Part shown: positions 23,310 through 35,593 of the stretch, in pieces
How the letters are laid out: each line of letters opens with the position of its first letter
Numbering within the stretch: the stretch's first letter is position 1
Assembly: GCA_014843695.1 (NCBI GenBank)
Contig: CM026400.1
Location: forward strand, 31,229,225-31,293,224
Length of the DNA: 64,000 nucleotides
Reading direction: 5' to 3'
Source of the DNA: Archivesica marissinica
Taxonomy: Eukaryota; Mollusca; Bivalvia; Venerida; Vesicomyidae
Translations under genes and position numbers: made by a program
Notes under the pieces: model-generated
Seen by the model: the letters and a program-made list of their open reading frames with translations, nothing else
Database searches by the model: none
Told to the model about the DNA's origin: nothing

Positions 23310-23513
23310 TGTGTTTTACATTTATTTATCGTCGCTACCGATTGCCCATATGAGCGACCCATTCCAGAGTCTCCTCTGGTTCTTTTACGTGCACGATGTA
23401 AAGCACGGACACGAGACCTAGGTTTAAAGTCCCATCTGAAAGACTGTTAATTTTATTAGGGCCAGACGGGGGATCGAACCTGCGATCCCTGGATTACCAG
23501 TCCAGCGTGTTAT
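23310..23513 (-). mobile_element. SINE family B, internally deleted
   Basis: Minus-strand copy with the same head and tail. About 80 bp after GAGACTCTGGAATGGGT are missing relative to the copy at 4568. Confidence 0.75.
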
Positions 23514-23676
23514 AATACAGAGTTCAAAGTAGAGTACGACGATATGAAATCTGGGCATTGTATTTTGTACGAATCCATATATAGGAGGTTGATTACTAGT
23601 TCTATGTTACACTGCCGAACAATCAGTTCTGATATATGATAGACTTATAGGTTCCCTTCTTTTTTTGGACACTCTT

Positions 23677-24000
23677 GAAATACCGATGTAACCCACACAG
23701 AAAGGGAGAGGCAATGTGGGATATAAGAGCCTTGCCTAAGAGCTCAATCGTGCTTCAGCCGGGTGTGAACTCTTGGCTTCTTCTGAAATACCGAGGTAAC
23801 CCACACAGAAAGGGAGAGGCAATGTGAGATATAAGAGCCTTGCCTAATGGCTCAATCGTGCTTCAGCAGGGTGTGAACTCTTGGCTTGTCCTGAAATACC
23901 GAGGTAACCCACACAGAAAGGGAGAGGCAATGTGAGATATAAGAGCCTTGCCTAAGAGCTCAATCGTGCTGCAGCAGGGTGTGAACTCCTGGCTTGTCGA
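23677..24000. repeat. 108-bp direct triplication related to SINE family A
   Basis: Each unit starts GAAATACCGA and contains AGAAAGGGAGAGGCAATGTG and GCCTTGCCTAAGAGCTCAAT, recognisably the reverse-strand body of SINE A. A tRNA-box remnant (CTGCGCTATCATAAC) follows at 24043. Confidence 0.75.
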
Positions 24001-24648
24001 AATGAAATGTAAAATGAAACGAATGCGCTACAACTGCGCTAGCACTGCGCTATCATAACATCCTATGGTTATTACCATCTCTAGTACCTCTAGTGTTACA
24101 CACATGCTCCATTCCGTAAATATACGTAGACTAGATATCCGGTGTATTGACAATAGGTTATCCCGTATGTATAAATTCATAACGATCTGGACATTCTGGA
24201 TCTGGATTGCCCATCTCTATTGATCACTCCAGTCCCTAGTTGTTCTGCCTAGCTGATTTTAAACTCTTAAGCCAATTTAGTTTTCAATTCTTTCTTATAT
24301 TTATGCCTTTAACTACTCATCCATTTAAGTTCCTTTGCGGTTTGACGAGCAACATGTCTACATCACCGCGAGGTGATTTGACATTAATTAGGGGAAGATA
24401 GATAGATATATAAATGTATTGCTTATTTGCTTTACCCGAGTTGTGCACACGAACTGCTTCGCAGACTGCTTTTATTATTTTGCCATCAGCATATCATATA
24501 TATAGTGTTAGAATATAGGTCCAGTCTGTTATGCCATTGACGTCAACAAACATCACATAATAAAACGATCGATATGGATTTGATGGAAGTAGCTCCAGGA
24601 AGGGGATTCAAAATGTGAATTTGAAGCGAATTATCGGACTTTTGCAAG

Positions 24649-24727
24649 ATGTTCTTGCTGCCCCTTTTCACCGGAATTTTACTTGTCTTCCAGGGACCAT
24701 GGCATCAGGTTCTTGGGACAAGACACA
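24649..24727 (+). CDS. NPDC1-like membrane protein, exon 1: signal peptide
   Basis: The ATG has A at -3 and an in-frame stop 25 bases upstream (24622-24624). It opens 26 codons that look like a secretory signal: MFLLPLFTGILLVFQ, a hydrophobic core of about 13 residues, then a polar WHQVLGTRH stretch. The exon ends at a strong donor, CACA|GTAAGT, in phase 1. It joins in frame to 34937-35047 with Ser at the junction codon. A second ATG at 24700 in another frame (MASGSWDK) is less likely, because its only downstream partner exon hits a stop quickly. Further exons hidden in the 10.2-kb intron cannot be excluded. Confidence 0.5.
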
Positions 24728-25267
24728 GTAAGTTGAATTTTGACTTTCCCTCTTGTACCAACAGGATGCTGAGGTCCAGTTTGGACAACATAATATTGAA
24801 TATAAAATTTTAATGCTACAATTTGCCTTGTCATTATTACAGGAACAATCAGGCGGCTGTAATCCCGTCTGAACCTGGCTGTCCGATTAGCGTATCGTTG
24901 GCACGCTCGCTTCTGACCAATTTTGGGGAAGGCAGGTTTTGAAATTTGAGTTTACAAATGTTGTTAGAACTTGTTGCCCAACCTATTTTGCTTTGTCATG
25001 ATTATGTATGTGATGTAATATGTCAAATAGCTGTTGTATTAATTAATAATACATAACAGTTACAATTGTACATAGTTTGATTTTATTATTCTATCTTCAA
25101 CTTCAGCGTATTTCTGTCGTACAATCATTCACAAAATTTAGGATATCTTCCCCTAATGTCAAACCTCTCACGGGGATGTAGACATGTTGCACGTCAAACT
25201 GCAAAGAAGTTAAAAGATTGAGTAGTTAAAAAGCAAAATATAAGAAAGTAATGAAACACAAGTTGGG

Positions 25268-25336
25268 TTAAAAATGGCTCATCTGGATCTACACTCTTTG
25301 TAAGCCTATTTAGAGGTCTGTAGTTTTGAAGGGGTT
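25268..25336. mobile_element. piggyBac-type MITE P1 fragment
   Basis: GGCTCATCTGGATCTACACT, then GCCTATTTAGAGGTCTGTAG and GGGGTTAA match one end of P1. The rest is missing. Confidence 0.6.
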
Positions 25337-25412
25337 AAGTTATAAACCGGGCAAGATTGCCGCCGCGGCAAAGGATCCTCTACATTTTGCTATGAACATC
25401 CTCTCTCTTACC

Positions 25413-26836
25413 CAGGGCGTTCATTTGACGCGAGCTCCCGGGTTTTGACGCACGAAAATTGATAAAGACGCATGTTTGACTCTTGGTGAAAATGCCCTGA
25501 GAGTCAACTTGACCCGGGGCGTTGATCGGTCATGCGTCATCAAATATTTTCTCAGCGGAGTAATTATCAAAATATGTCTGTCTACGAGGTCGAAGACCGT
25601 AATCGTTCATATATAAAACGCAGTTATTGTCATCAAAAGTCTGCTGCATTTCGTTATGAACACGATCGTGATTTACGAGGGACTCACAATCGGACAAATG
25701 GTGTCTAGGCAAACTTTACATAAAATCTTTATCTCAACCAGCCGAGCAGAATATAGTATCAACCATGCATAAAGCGCCTTCATCACTTGCGCCGCCCAGG
25801 GTTAGGTTCAAAACGCGTGGTTGATGTCATTATTCAGTTGGGTGGTTGAGAAAAAAAGGCTTACCCAAACTTTAGTATCAAAGGGAAATAAATCTTTAAT
25901 AACGTTTCTCTAATACCTTTACGGCTCGGTATTTTTCCGGTAAAAATTAGTTTTTATCAAAAGACAATTATTATTGATTGTCACAATAAACACCTTTAGC
26001 AAGTTTTTCAAACAACCAATTACCGTTTGTGTTGTTTGCCATCATATGTGCTGCTAATCATGAGAACTGAGAAGTTTAAGTATGTGTTGACATTATGTGT
26101 ATTGTCAATGTACAATCGGCATAGATAAAACGGTGTTTTTGTAACACGTGTATTGTCAATAATAAGTTGTCTGCTATTTGAGAAGCTTATAGTGGGCCAC
26201 TGATATAGAAATTATACGCCGGAATCGTTTGATGATGTCGGTGAGTAAAAGTACTTTTGCTATTGTTTGTTACAGATTTCTATGGGGTATTCATTGTGTG
26301 CACCACCCATTAATCATTTCATTGGTTCTACATTATCCCTTCATTTTCTGGAGAATATTCCTAAATCATTCTTAGTTATATTTTCAATCAGATCGGAGAT
26401 AAAAAATTAAAGAGTATCAGTTTTAGAAATTAAATCTTAAATATGGTTCAGAAAAGCCTTAGTCACTTCGGAATTGGCACACCCAGCAAACGTAAGCTGA
26501 GTGATAGTGAACCTGGGACACCTAAACGCCATAAAGTAGACTGTGACACTCCTAAGTCTAAAGTGAAAAGAAAATTCAGGTCTGAGTGGCTTAATGAATT
26601 TGGGTGGCTGGAAATGAAACAAACTGATGATCAGATTCTGTTGTATTGTACTTGGTGTAAAGATGCTAAAAAGAAAAATCCCTTCGCTAACAGTGGTAGC
26701 ACGAACCTACAACAATTACATGTACGTAAAGTACCAACATGCATATATTTGACTCTTGAAAATTCCAGCTTGACTCTTGAGATTTTGACCTCAAGGGTCA
26801 TTGACTCTTGAGTTTCAAAGTCTAGTGAACACCCTG
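25413..26836 (+). mobile_element. hAT-like element with 6-bp target duplication
   Basis: The left end CAGGGCGTTCATTTGAC and right end (reverse strand) CAGGGTGTTCACTAGAC agree at 14 of 17 positions. CTTACC abuts both ends (25407-25412, 26837-26842). The 1.4-kb interior keeps only a zinc-finger coding stretch, so it is a deletion derivative. Confidence 0.65.
26443..26811 (+). pseudogene. ZNF862-like zinc-finger N-terminal fragment of the hAT-like element
   Basis: The ATG follows an AT-rich leader. The protein starts MVQKSLSHFGIGTPSKRK, has a basic SP-rich stretch, then FRSEWLNEFGWLEM and YCTWCKDAKKKNPF. This resembles the N-terminal WL-x-x-F-x-W-L plus C-x-x-C zinc finger of ZNF862/C17orf113-type proteins, which derive from hAT transposases. 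No finger-completing His or transposase core follows. The frame runs into the element's right terminal repeat, and GTACGTAAAG near 26727 could be an old donor. Probably not a host gene. Confidence 0.55.
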
Positions 26837-27288
26837 CTTACCTGAAAATAGGGAGATGTGAGGTAGCTCGACAGATCCTGCGATTTGAATGGGAATTTAC
26901 AAAATTGTATATAATGTAAAAGTTGACCTAGTATTAATCAGCAAACGGATCAGGGAACTTACCACTTAGGTACCTAATTGCTGCTGCTCTTAGTCATACT
27001 GGATAATTGTGCATGTTGTTTGCTTTGCAGTCTGAGCATGTGTGGCGTTTATGCTTGGTAGCACTGTTTCCCAGAATGCCTCACTTCCGGTCCAGATGTG
27101 TCTCAATCTTCCGCGTCAGACTGTGTCTCTTAATAAACCCAATTGCCATTTACTACAGTGCTATGTGTGCCCGGTAGTATAAACCTGGTACATGTCAGGC
27201 TTCCCTCTGTCTGAACATGGTGAAATACCATGTTGTATCGCCGTCTTGTGGGTCAAACGTGTACATTGTAGGAATCTTATCAATAAAG

Positions 27289-27522
27289 CAGGGTTCCCTG
27301 TCTGAAATTTTGTCTGCGCCACTTCTGTCGCCGATTGAAAAAAAAAATGGAGCCAATTTGAAAAACTTGGAGCCAACTAAGAACCATATATTTCACAGGT
27401 AAATATTTGAAGCCATGTATTTGAAAAACATGTTGCGCAAGGAAAATATTAAAAAATCGCACCAAATAGTTTCACAAAATTTAAAATTTAATTTAAACTG
27501 GCGACAGACAGCGGGGACCCTG
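27289..27522. mobile_element. MITE family with CAGGGTTCCC ends
   Basis: The left end is CAGGGTTCCCTGTCTG and the right end is ACAGCGGGGACCCTG. Relatives lie at 27565-27749 (partial), 51593-51822 (complete), 52817-53055 and, reversed, 50735-50885. All share an A-rich core with GCGCCAAATATTTTCGCC-like sequence. Confidence 0.7.
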
Positions 27523-28184
27523 TGTGATACAGTAACATGATCTTGTATCACTCTGGTATTTTCAGAATCCTAGCTCATGCAGGACTGTTTTGTCGCTCCA
27601 GCATGCTAGGCTTAATCACATATACAGACCTCAAATAGCATACATGTGCCAACAAAAAAAAATGGCGCCAAATATATTCGCCAATTCACAAAATTTAGTG
27701 ACAGTATTTGTTTTTTTGGGGCTATTGGCGACCAACAGCTGGAACCCTGCATTTATATTTACATTATCCGGCTATTGTCTTGAAAGTTGGCACAGAGGTT
27801 TTATCATACCTGCCATCTATTAGCAGATGGCCTGGCATACGGTTACATGTACTTGTGAAATAAATTAATAATGCAAACAACGGCAATCAGTACAAGTAAA
27901 TAAAAACTAATCATAAACTGCCAAATGCTAATCTTGTGCAAACATATAAGTTGACTTCAATAACCCATTCTTCATAATCATCATTTGGTGGTGGTGCATT
28001 TCCAAAGGTACTTAAACAGTCGAAGTGACCTTTATGCTTATGTAATTGTTAAATGTACAGTAAATAATCAGGTTTGTTAAGACTTTGTGATCGGGTTTTC
28101 GGTCAATACTTGGTTATAGAAATGTTTGTTCTTGGGGTTTAAAGTTGCACCAACAGCTTAGTAGGGTTTAGTTTGGAGTGGAAA

Positions 28185-28980
28185 AAGGGCAGGGTGGGTC
28201 AGAAAATGGGCAGGGTGGGTCAGAAAAGGGGCAGGGTGGGTCAGAAAATGGACAGGGTGGGTCAGAAAATGGACAGGGTTGTCAGGTCAGAAAATGGACA
28301 GGGTGGTCATGTCAGAAAATGGACAGGGTGGTCAGGTCAGAAAATGGACAGGGTGGTCAGGTCAGAAAATGGACAGGGTGGTCAGGTCAGAAAATGGACA
28401 GGGTGGTCAGGTCAGAAAATGGACAGGGTGGTCAGGTCAGAAATGGGCAGGGTGGTCAGGTCAGAAAATGGGCAGGGTGGTCAGGTCAGAAAATGGACAG
28501 GGTGGTCAGGTCAGAAAATCGACAGGGTGTCAGAAAATCGACAGGGTGGTCAGGTCAGAAAATGGACAGGGTGGTCAGGTCAGAAAATGGACAGGGGGTC
28601 AGAAAATGGACATGGTGGGTCAGAAAATGGACAGGGTGGTCAGAAAATGGGCAGGGTGGTCAGAAAATGGACAGGGTGGTCAGGTCAGAAAATGGACAGG
28701 GTTGTCAGAAAATCGACAGGGTGGTCAGGTCAGAAAATGGACAGGGTGGTCAGAAAATGGACAGGGTGGGTCAGAAAATGGACAGGGTGGTCAGAAAATG
28801 GACAGTGTGGGTCAGAAAATGGACATGGTGGGTCAGAAAATGGACAGGGTGGTCAGAAAATGGACAGGGTGGTCAGGTCAGAAAATGGACAGGGTGGTCA
28901 GGTCAGAAAATGGACAGGGTGGTCAGGTCAGAAAATGGACAGGGTGGTCAGGTCAGAAAATGGACAAGGTGTCAGAAAAG
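28185..28980. repeat. 25-bp minisatellite
   Basis: The unit is about GGTCAGGTCAGAAAATGGAC + AGGGT, with shorter variants. It begins with GAGTGGAAAAAGGGCAGGG, which is also found reversed at about 50920-51050. Confidence 0.9.
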
Positions 28981-29560
28981 TGGAAAATTTTAGTTTTTTT
29001 AATTCCATTTTTTATTTATCTATCAACATATAAAAATTCAAAATCAATATATGTTAACAATACAATGTACTAACATAAAATAATGTCTTTTATATAGTAT
29101 GTCCATGCTAAATCGCATAAATATCAAATTATCAATACAATATACATTAAAATTTTATATTATAATATAAGTGCGACTATATAAATAAAAAAAATTCAGC
29201 CTGTTTGATTGGTAAAGAAATAATATGGATACGTGATTGTCAATACACCCACGCTGATTGCTGTTGGAGGAGGATGTATATAGATTGTCGTATATTTCTC
29301 CCCTGGGGGTTGCTTACAGTGGATATTAACACTAGTTATTGTTTCATATTGATCAATGAAAGACAATGATATCTGTTGCAGAATGATGCTGGTTATGGCT
29401 TTACTTTCAAAATAATTATGTGTGTCATTTCACACATTGTTATTAGCTAGTAGTGATTATCTCTGCATGCTGGGAAAAATAAAGGTTATAAATAGTTCAA
29501 ATAATTGTAGCAGATGACAATTCATTAAATATATATATTATTGTGTATTTCTTTGTTTAC

Positions 29561-29841
29561 CAGGGATCATTCTAGAGGGCGATGTGGGCGAAATAGTCGC
29601 CCTAGGGACCCTGACTGCACCCTCTGGGGGCCCCACTTCTCCCTTTACGATTATCAAACAAAATTTTGTCTAGTGATACACTGGCCCATTATAAAGCACT
29701 CCTTCTATTCAAATGTTGTATTTAATGGTTGTACTGTGCATTTTAACCCTATTTTGCAGAAGTATATTAAAGAACACCATTTAAGGAAGCGATCACGCGC
29801 TTTTAACTTCTCCCAAAAATTCTGACCTAGAATGAACCCTG
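29561..29841. mobile_element. MITE with CAGGG ends and 6-bp target duplication
   Basis: The ends are CAGGGATCATTCTAGA and (reverse strand) CAGGGTTCATTCTAGG. GTTTAC abuts both ends (29555-29560, 29842-29847). Confidence 0.75.
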
Positions 29842-29866
29842 GTTTACTGAAAACTCTGGAAATGTA

Positions 29867-29923
29867 TCATGGGATTTTATTAGAATTGTGTCCTAACGAC
29901 ACAATTCTAATGAAATTCCATGA
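29867..29923. repeat. Fold-back hairpin
   Basis: Two 26-base arms (29867-29892 and 29898-29923) pair at 24 positions around a 5-base loop CTAAC. A weaker relative is at about 32868-32928. Confidence 0.7.
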
Positions 29924-29942
29924 CATTTGACTGTGTGTTTAA

Positions 29943-30190
29943 CCCTTTGCACTCTAGATAGCGGCAGATAAAATGACTTTTGCAAATAATATAGACTTAG
30001 AGCTGGATCAGACGGCACATAATGTAACGTCTGATCAGGCTCTCTACTGTGTGCTATTCATATAGTGGAGCTAAATCACTTGGCTGAATAGCAAACTAAA
30101 TAGATCCTGATCAGACAAGGCATTACGTCACAGTTAATCTGGATCTATGTTGCTTGCAAATGTGCTTTTATTTACTCAACAAGCAACGGG
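29943..30190. mobile_element. TTAA-flanked MITE P3
   Basis: It starts CCCTTTGCA, ends in CAACGGG, and is flanked by TTAA at 29939-29942 and 30191-30194. A relative, without a clear left end, occupies about 6146-6350, and a short piece lies near 59920-60010. Confidence 0.7.
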
Positions 30191-30400
30191 TTAAATGACA
30201 TGGCTAAATGTATTATTCGCTAAAGGTATTATTTCCCCCAACAATCCAATATTCAAGCCGCATTTGCCGTTGTTCGATGATGCATGAATTGTTCGATGAT
30301 TCGGTTAATCACTACAACAGCAAGTTAAAATTCGTTTTTTATGTTGCCCATTAAGTTTACACCTACATCATAACTTCATGATAGGTTGGTTATACCTTTA

Positions 30401-30558
30401 GGTTATACAAATTTATGTTAACTCGATTGGGAAACCAGTTCTTACAACTAACCACGCCCGTACCTCATTCCTAATGGAATCCATCGCCACGAGGGAGAGA
30501 GAAGAGGCAACATGGAATTTAAATGCCTTGCCTAAGGGCACAATCGTAACGGCTCCGG
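30401..30558 (-). mobile_element. SINE family A, head-truncated
   Basis: The body and tail match the other copies but the tRNA-like head is missing: the copy stops after GGCTCC. LINE-mobilised SINEs normally truncate at the 5' end, which fits. Confidence 0.7.
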
Positions 30559-30679
30559 CTATACCTTTCAAACAGGGAGAAGTTTTTGATTTATAAGGGA
30601 CATTTTATGAGACTGATCAAATGCTCTAGTGATTAGAGAGCTACATGTCTATTGTTTATATGAACAACCTTGTCCCTCA

Positions 30680-31515
30680 GGAATACCCTAGGAGACTCAC
30701 CTCAGGAACATCCTTGGAGTCTCACCCCAGGAAGTCCCTTGGAGTCTCACCCTAGGAGCCTCACCCCAGTAACACCCTAGGAGTCTCGCCTCAGGAACAC
30801 CCTAGGAGCCTCACCCCAGTAACACCCTAGGAGCCTCACTCCAGGAACACCCTAGAAGCCTCACCTCAGGAACACCCTAGGAGTCTCACCTCAGGAACAC
30901 CCTAGGAGTCCCACCCCGGTAACACCCTAGGAGTCTCACCTCAGGAACACCCTAGGAGTCTAACCCAAGTAACACCCTAGGAGTCCCACCCCAGTAACAC
31001 CCTAGGAGTCTCACCTCAGAACACCCTAGGAGATTCACTCCAGGAACACCTAGGAGTTCCACCCAGTAACACCCTAGGAGCCTCACCCAGTAACACCCTA
31101 GGAGCTCACCCCAGTAACCCCTAGGAGTCCCACACCAGTAACACCCTAGGAGACTCACTCCAGGACCACTCTAGGAGACTCACCAGTAACACCCTAGGAG
31201 CTCACCCCAGTAACACCCTAGCAGCCTCACCCAGTAACAACCTAGCAGCCTCACCCCAGTAACACCCTAGGAGCCTCACCAGTAACACCCTAGGAGTCTC
31301 ACCCCAGTAACACCCTAGGAGTCTCACCCCAGTAACACCCTAGGAGCCTCACCCCAGGAACACCATAGGAGTCTCACCCCAGTAACACCCTAGGAGTCTC
31401 ACCCCAGTAACACCCTAGGAGACTCACCCCAGTAACACCCTAGGAGCCTCACCCCAGTAACACCATAGGAGCCTCACCCCAGTAACACCCTAGGAGCATC
31501 ACCCCAGGAACACCC
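30680..31515. repeat. 25-bp minisatellite next to a SINE
   Basis: The unit is GTAACACCCTAGGAGTCTCA + CCCCA, about 33 copies, with many small indels between 30940 and 31270. Confidence 0.9.
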
Positions 31516-31516
31516 T

Positions 31517-31715
31517 AGAAGTCTCTGCAAGCTGTATTTCAGGAACAGACAGGCATGCAGGTAGAACCACCACCCCTCTGCAAGCCAGCTGGAAAGCCGC
31601 CTAACATGAATAAATTTGACACCACATGTTGGATTCGAATCTTAGAGTAGTGAATGGCAATTAATTTGAAATCAATGATCGTAACCATTCGATCTGTCAT
31701 GCAGGCCCCTTGAAC
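31517..31715 (-). mobile_element. SINE family D next to a 25-bp array
   Basis: The minus strand reads a degenerate head, a B box AGATTCGAATCC, then CCAGCTGGCTTGCAGAGG and GTGGTTCTACCTGCATGCC, matching 45983. The 25-bp array at 30680-31515 begins where its 3' part should continue. Confidence 0.65.
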
Positions 31716-31726
31716 TGAAATGCTGG

Positions 31727-32395
31727 ATTATGCTACCTTAAATTGTGCATGTATACCCAGGAATGTCATGCACATGGTTTAAGCCTGCAATATTATGCTA
31801 CCTTAAATTGTGCATGTATACCCAGGAATGTCGTGCACATGGTTTAAGCCTGCAATATTATGCTACCTTAAATTGTGCATGTATACCCAGGAATGTCGTG
31901 CACATGGTTTAAGCCTGCAATATTATGCTACCTTAAATTGTGCGTGTATACCCAGGAATGTCGTGCACATGGTTTACGCCTGCAATATTATGCTACCTTA
32001 AATTGTGCGTGTATACCCAGGAATGTCGTGCACATGGTTTAAGCCTGCAATATTATGCTACCTTAAATTGTGCATGTATACCCAGGAATGTCGTGCACAT
32101 GGTTTAAGCCTGCAATATTATGCTACCCTTAAATTGTGCGTGTATACCCAGGAATGTCGTGCACATGGTTTAAGCCTGCAATATTATGCTACCTTAAATT
32201 GTGCATGTATACCCAGGAATGTCGTGCACATGGTTTAAGCCTGCAATATTATGCTACCCTTAAATTGTGCGTGTATACCCAGGAATGTCGTGCACATGGT
32301 TTAAGCCTGCAATATTATGCTACCTTAAATTGTGCGTGTATACCCAGGAATGTCGTGCACATGGTTTACGCCTGCAAGATTATGCTCCATCGACA
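31727..32395. repeat. 65-bp satellite, about 10 copies
   Basis: The unit contains TATGCTACCTTAAATTGTGC and CCAGGAATGTCGTGCACATG. Two units carry one extra C. Confidence 0.9.
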
Positions 32396-32399
32396 ATAT

Positions 32400-32985
32400 G
32401 AAAATAAATTGTAATCTTTCAAATGTGGGAACAAAGCAGATGTTCTAATGATTAGTTAGCGACAGTGTCGATAGGTTAACGAGTAATAACGACATAATGG
32501 ATAATACAGAATGAACGCTTATTAAATGTAATAAACTACGTTCTGTACACGTACCAATTGAATGAAATGTGCTTGATGATCAATACTGATTGTCTACCTG
32601 TAGTGGTTTACGTTTGCTAAACAATGTTCTAATAAAATCATATTTGCCGTTTGTTTTAGAACGTGCTTGTTTTAGAACGTGCTGTGATGCTCTAATGAGC
32701 GGATGATTCTCAATCCTGATTCGCTCTCTAGAATTTTCATTATTCAATAAGAATTCCCATAGAGTTTTTTAAGTACATTGTACAAGGTTGGACATCTGCT
32801 CATAGATTATGTTTTTTGGCCAAGTTATCTTTGCGCACTAGCGGTTAAAATAGCGTTCAATATGTCAAGAAATTCCCTTACAATTGTCTCATAGCAACAC
32901 AATTCTTAAGAAATTCCATGACATACATTTATATATATTTCCTGAGTTTTCAAATACATGTACACAATTTAATAAGAAAAAAACA
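32400..32985. other. Intron sequence with a degraded fold-back
   Basis: No exon is supported. A degenerate fold-back lies near 32868-32928. Confidence 0.4.
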
Positions 32986-32989
32986 CTAA

Positions 32990-33065
32990 TGAATTGTCGT
33001 CTGCTACAATATTTGAACTATTTGTGACCTTTATTTTACCCAGCATGCAAAGACTTGTAAATCAC
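32990..33065. repeat. Dispersed repeat with CTGCTACAA-TATTTGAACTATTT core
   Basis: The same sequence occurs at 47793-47865 (+) and 29430-29528 (reverse). Function unknown. Confidence 0.6.
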
Positions 33066-33141
33066 CAGCCTTTATGCAAGTACACATATGTATTTATTTT
33101 AGGGGTAGCAACAAATGTTTGAATAATTACAAATAATAATT

Positions 33142-34918
33142 ATGATTTATTCATGTGTTTACTGACAGTTGATTTATGCATGTGTTACTGACATATGATT
33201 TATACACGTGTTTACTGACAGATGATTTATTCATGTGTTTACTGACAGATGAGTTATGCATGTGTGTACTGACATATGATTTATACACGTGTTTACTGAC
33301 AGTTGATTTATGCACGTGTTTACTGACAGTTGATTTATGCATGTGTGTACTGACAGTTGATTTATGCATGTGTGTACTGACAGTTGATTTATGCATGTGT
33401 GTACTGACAGTTGATTTATGCATGTGTTTACTGACAGTTGATTTATTCATGTGTTTACTGACAGATGATTTATGCATGTGTTTACTGACAGTTGATTTAT
33501 GCATGTGTTTACTGACAGATGATTTATTCATGTGTTTACTGACAGATGAGTTATGCATGTGTGTACTGACAGTTGATTTATGCATGTGTTTACTGACAGT
33601 TGATTTATGCATGTGTTACTGACATATGATTTATACACGTGTTTACTGACAGATGATTTATTCATGTGTTTACTGACAGATGAGTTATGCATGTGTGTAC
33701 TGACATATGATTTATACACGTGTTTACTGACAGTTGATTTATGCATGTGTGTACTGACAGTTGATTTATGCATGTGTGTACTGACAGTTGATTTATGCAT
33801 GTGTTTACTGACAGTTGATTTATTCATGTGTTTACTGACAGATGATTTATGCATGTGTTTACTGACAGTTGATTTATGCATGTGTTTACTGACAGATGAT
33901 TTATGCATGTGTTTACTGACAGTTGATTTATTCATGTGTTTACTGACATATGATTTATGCATGTGTTTACTGACAGATGATGTATGCATGTGTTTACAGA
34001 CAGATGATGTATGCATGTGTTTACTGACAGATGATTTATGCATGTGTTTACTGACATATGATTTATGCATGTGTTTACCAATGGATGATTTATGCATGTG
34101 TTTACCAATGGATGATTTATGCATGTGTTTACCAATGGATGATTTATGCATGTGTTTACCAATGGATGATTTATGCATGTATTTACTGACCAATGATTTA
34201 TGCATGTGTTTACAGACAGATGATGTATGCATGTGTTTACTGACAAATGATTTATACATGTATTTACCAATGGATGATTAATGCATGTATTTACTGACCA
34301 ATGATTTATGCATGTGTTTACTGACAGATGATTTATGCATGTGTTTACTGACAGATGATTTATGCATGTGTTTACCAATGGATGATTTATGCATGTGTTT
34401 ACCAATGGATGATTTATGCATGTGTTTACCAATGGATGATTTATGCATGTATTTACTGACCAATGATTTATGCATGTGTTTACAGACAGATGATGTATGC
34501 ATGTGTTTACTGACAAATGATTTATACATGTATTTACCAATGGATGATTTATGCATGTATTTACTGACCAATGATTTATGCATGTGTTTACTGACAGATG
34601 ATTTATGCATGTGTTTACTGACAGATGATTTATACATGTATTTACTGATAGATGATTTATACATGTATTTACTGACAGATGATTTATACATGTATTTACT
34701 GACAGATGATTTATACACGTGTTTACTGACAGATGATGTATGCACGTGTTTACTGACAGATGATTTATACATGTGTTTACTGACAGATGATGTATGCACG
34801 TATTTACTGACAGATGATTTATACACGTGTTTACTGACATCTGATTTATACACGTGTTTACTGACAGATGATTTATACACGTGTTTACTGACAGATGATT
34901 TATACACGTGTTTACTGA
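33142..34918. repeat. 27-bp satellite ending at an exon
   Basis: The unit is TGATTTATGCATGTGTTTAC + TGACAGA, about 65 copies. A 270-bp (10-unit) higher-order block repeats at about 34181 and 34451. The last unit is 18 bp before the acceptor AG of exon 34937-35047. Confidence 0.92.
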
Positions 34919-34936
34919 CTGTTCTCGTTAATACAG

Positions 34937-35047
34937 GTGCAGCAATAGAACTAGATGAATATAACCAGTTTCTAGATGACCTCAGTTTATACAAGAAAAT
35001 CTTACAAGCTCAAGACAAACGTGAGCAAGTAAAGCATGAAATATCAG
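34937..35047 (+). CDS. NPDC1-like membrane protein, exon 2
   Basis: This 111-bp exon is phase 1 at both ends. The acceptor TTAATACAG directly follows the last unit of a 27-bp satellite, and the donor is TCAG|GTAAGA. It encodes AAIELDEYNQFLDDLSLYKK, then ILQAQDKREQVKHEIS, an acidic-to-basic helical segment. NPDC1 ectodomains have a comparable short acidic helix (D-E-x-x-F-L) ahead of a linker; that similarity is what I know of the family, not a search result. Exon borders and phase agree with the neighbours. Confidence 0.62.
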
Positions 35048-35593
35048 GTAAGACACGCATGTTTTTGTGTTTATGTTTACCGTCGCCACTCATTGCCGAC
35101 ACGAAGAAAGCCTCATGAATAGATTGGTGAGTTTAGGATAGAGGATAAAAAGTTTAAACTTTATTTATTTTTTTACGATTATCGATTTACGATTGCGAAG
35201 CAAGTTCTAACAACTTATATTAATTTCTCTCGTTGGCGCGGATGAAAGTGTATGTATATGTGGTCATTCGTGTGGGAGGAAACTGGAGAGTACCCGGAGA
35301 AAACCCACCTGTCCGATCTAGCGACCATCGTACCATCTCACATAGAGGATAAAGTGCTCTAAAAAAGTAGTTTACAATAATAGAATTTGTTCATTCTTTC
35401 ATTACTTTGTACATCACTAGTATCACTAACCAAAATATGAAATAAAATTGATATGCTAATGAATTTGTTCTTTTGTTATTAATTAATTTCAAACATGCCC
35501 ATTTTCCATTTCTGCCAATAAGTTCTCATTTTGAAGACAAAAAGTAAAATAAAAAAGTATTTGCAATTATTATGTGTGTATTGTGTATATGTA

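Noticed and set aside
24842..24943. Second exon after the signal-peptide exon (acceptor ATTATTACAG)
   Set aside because: In phase 1 it hits TAA after six codons. Only the alternative MASGSWDK frame reads through, ending about 32 codons later at a stop, with no recognisable domain.
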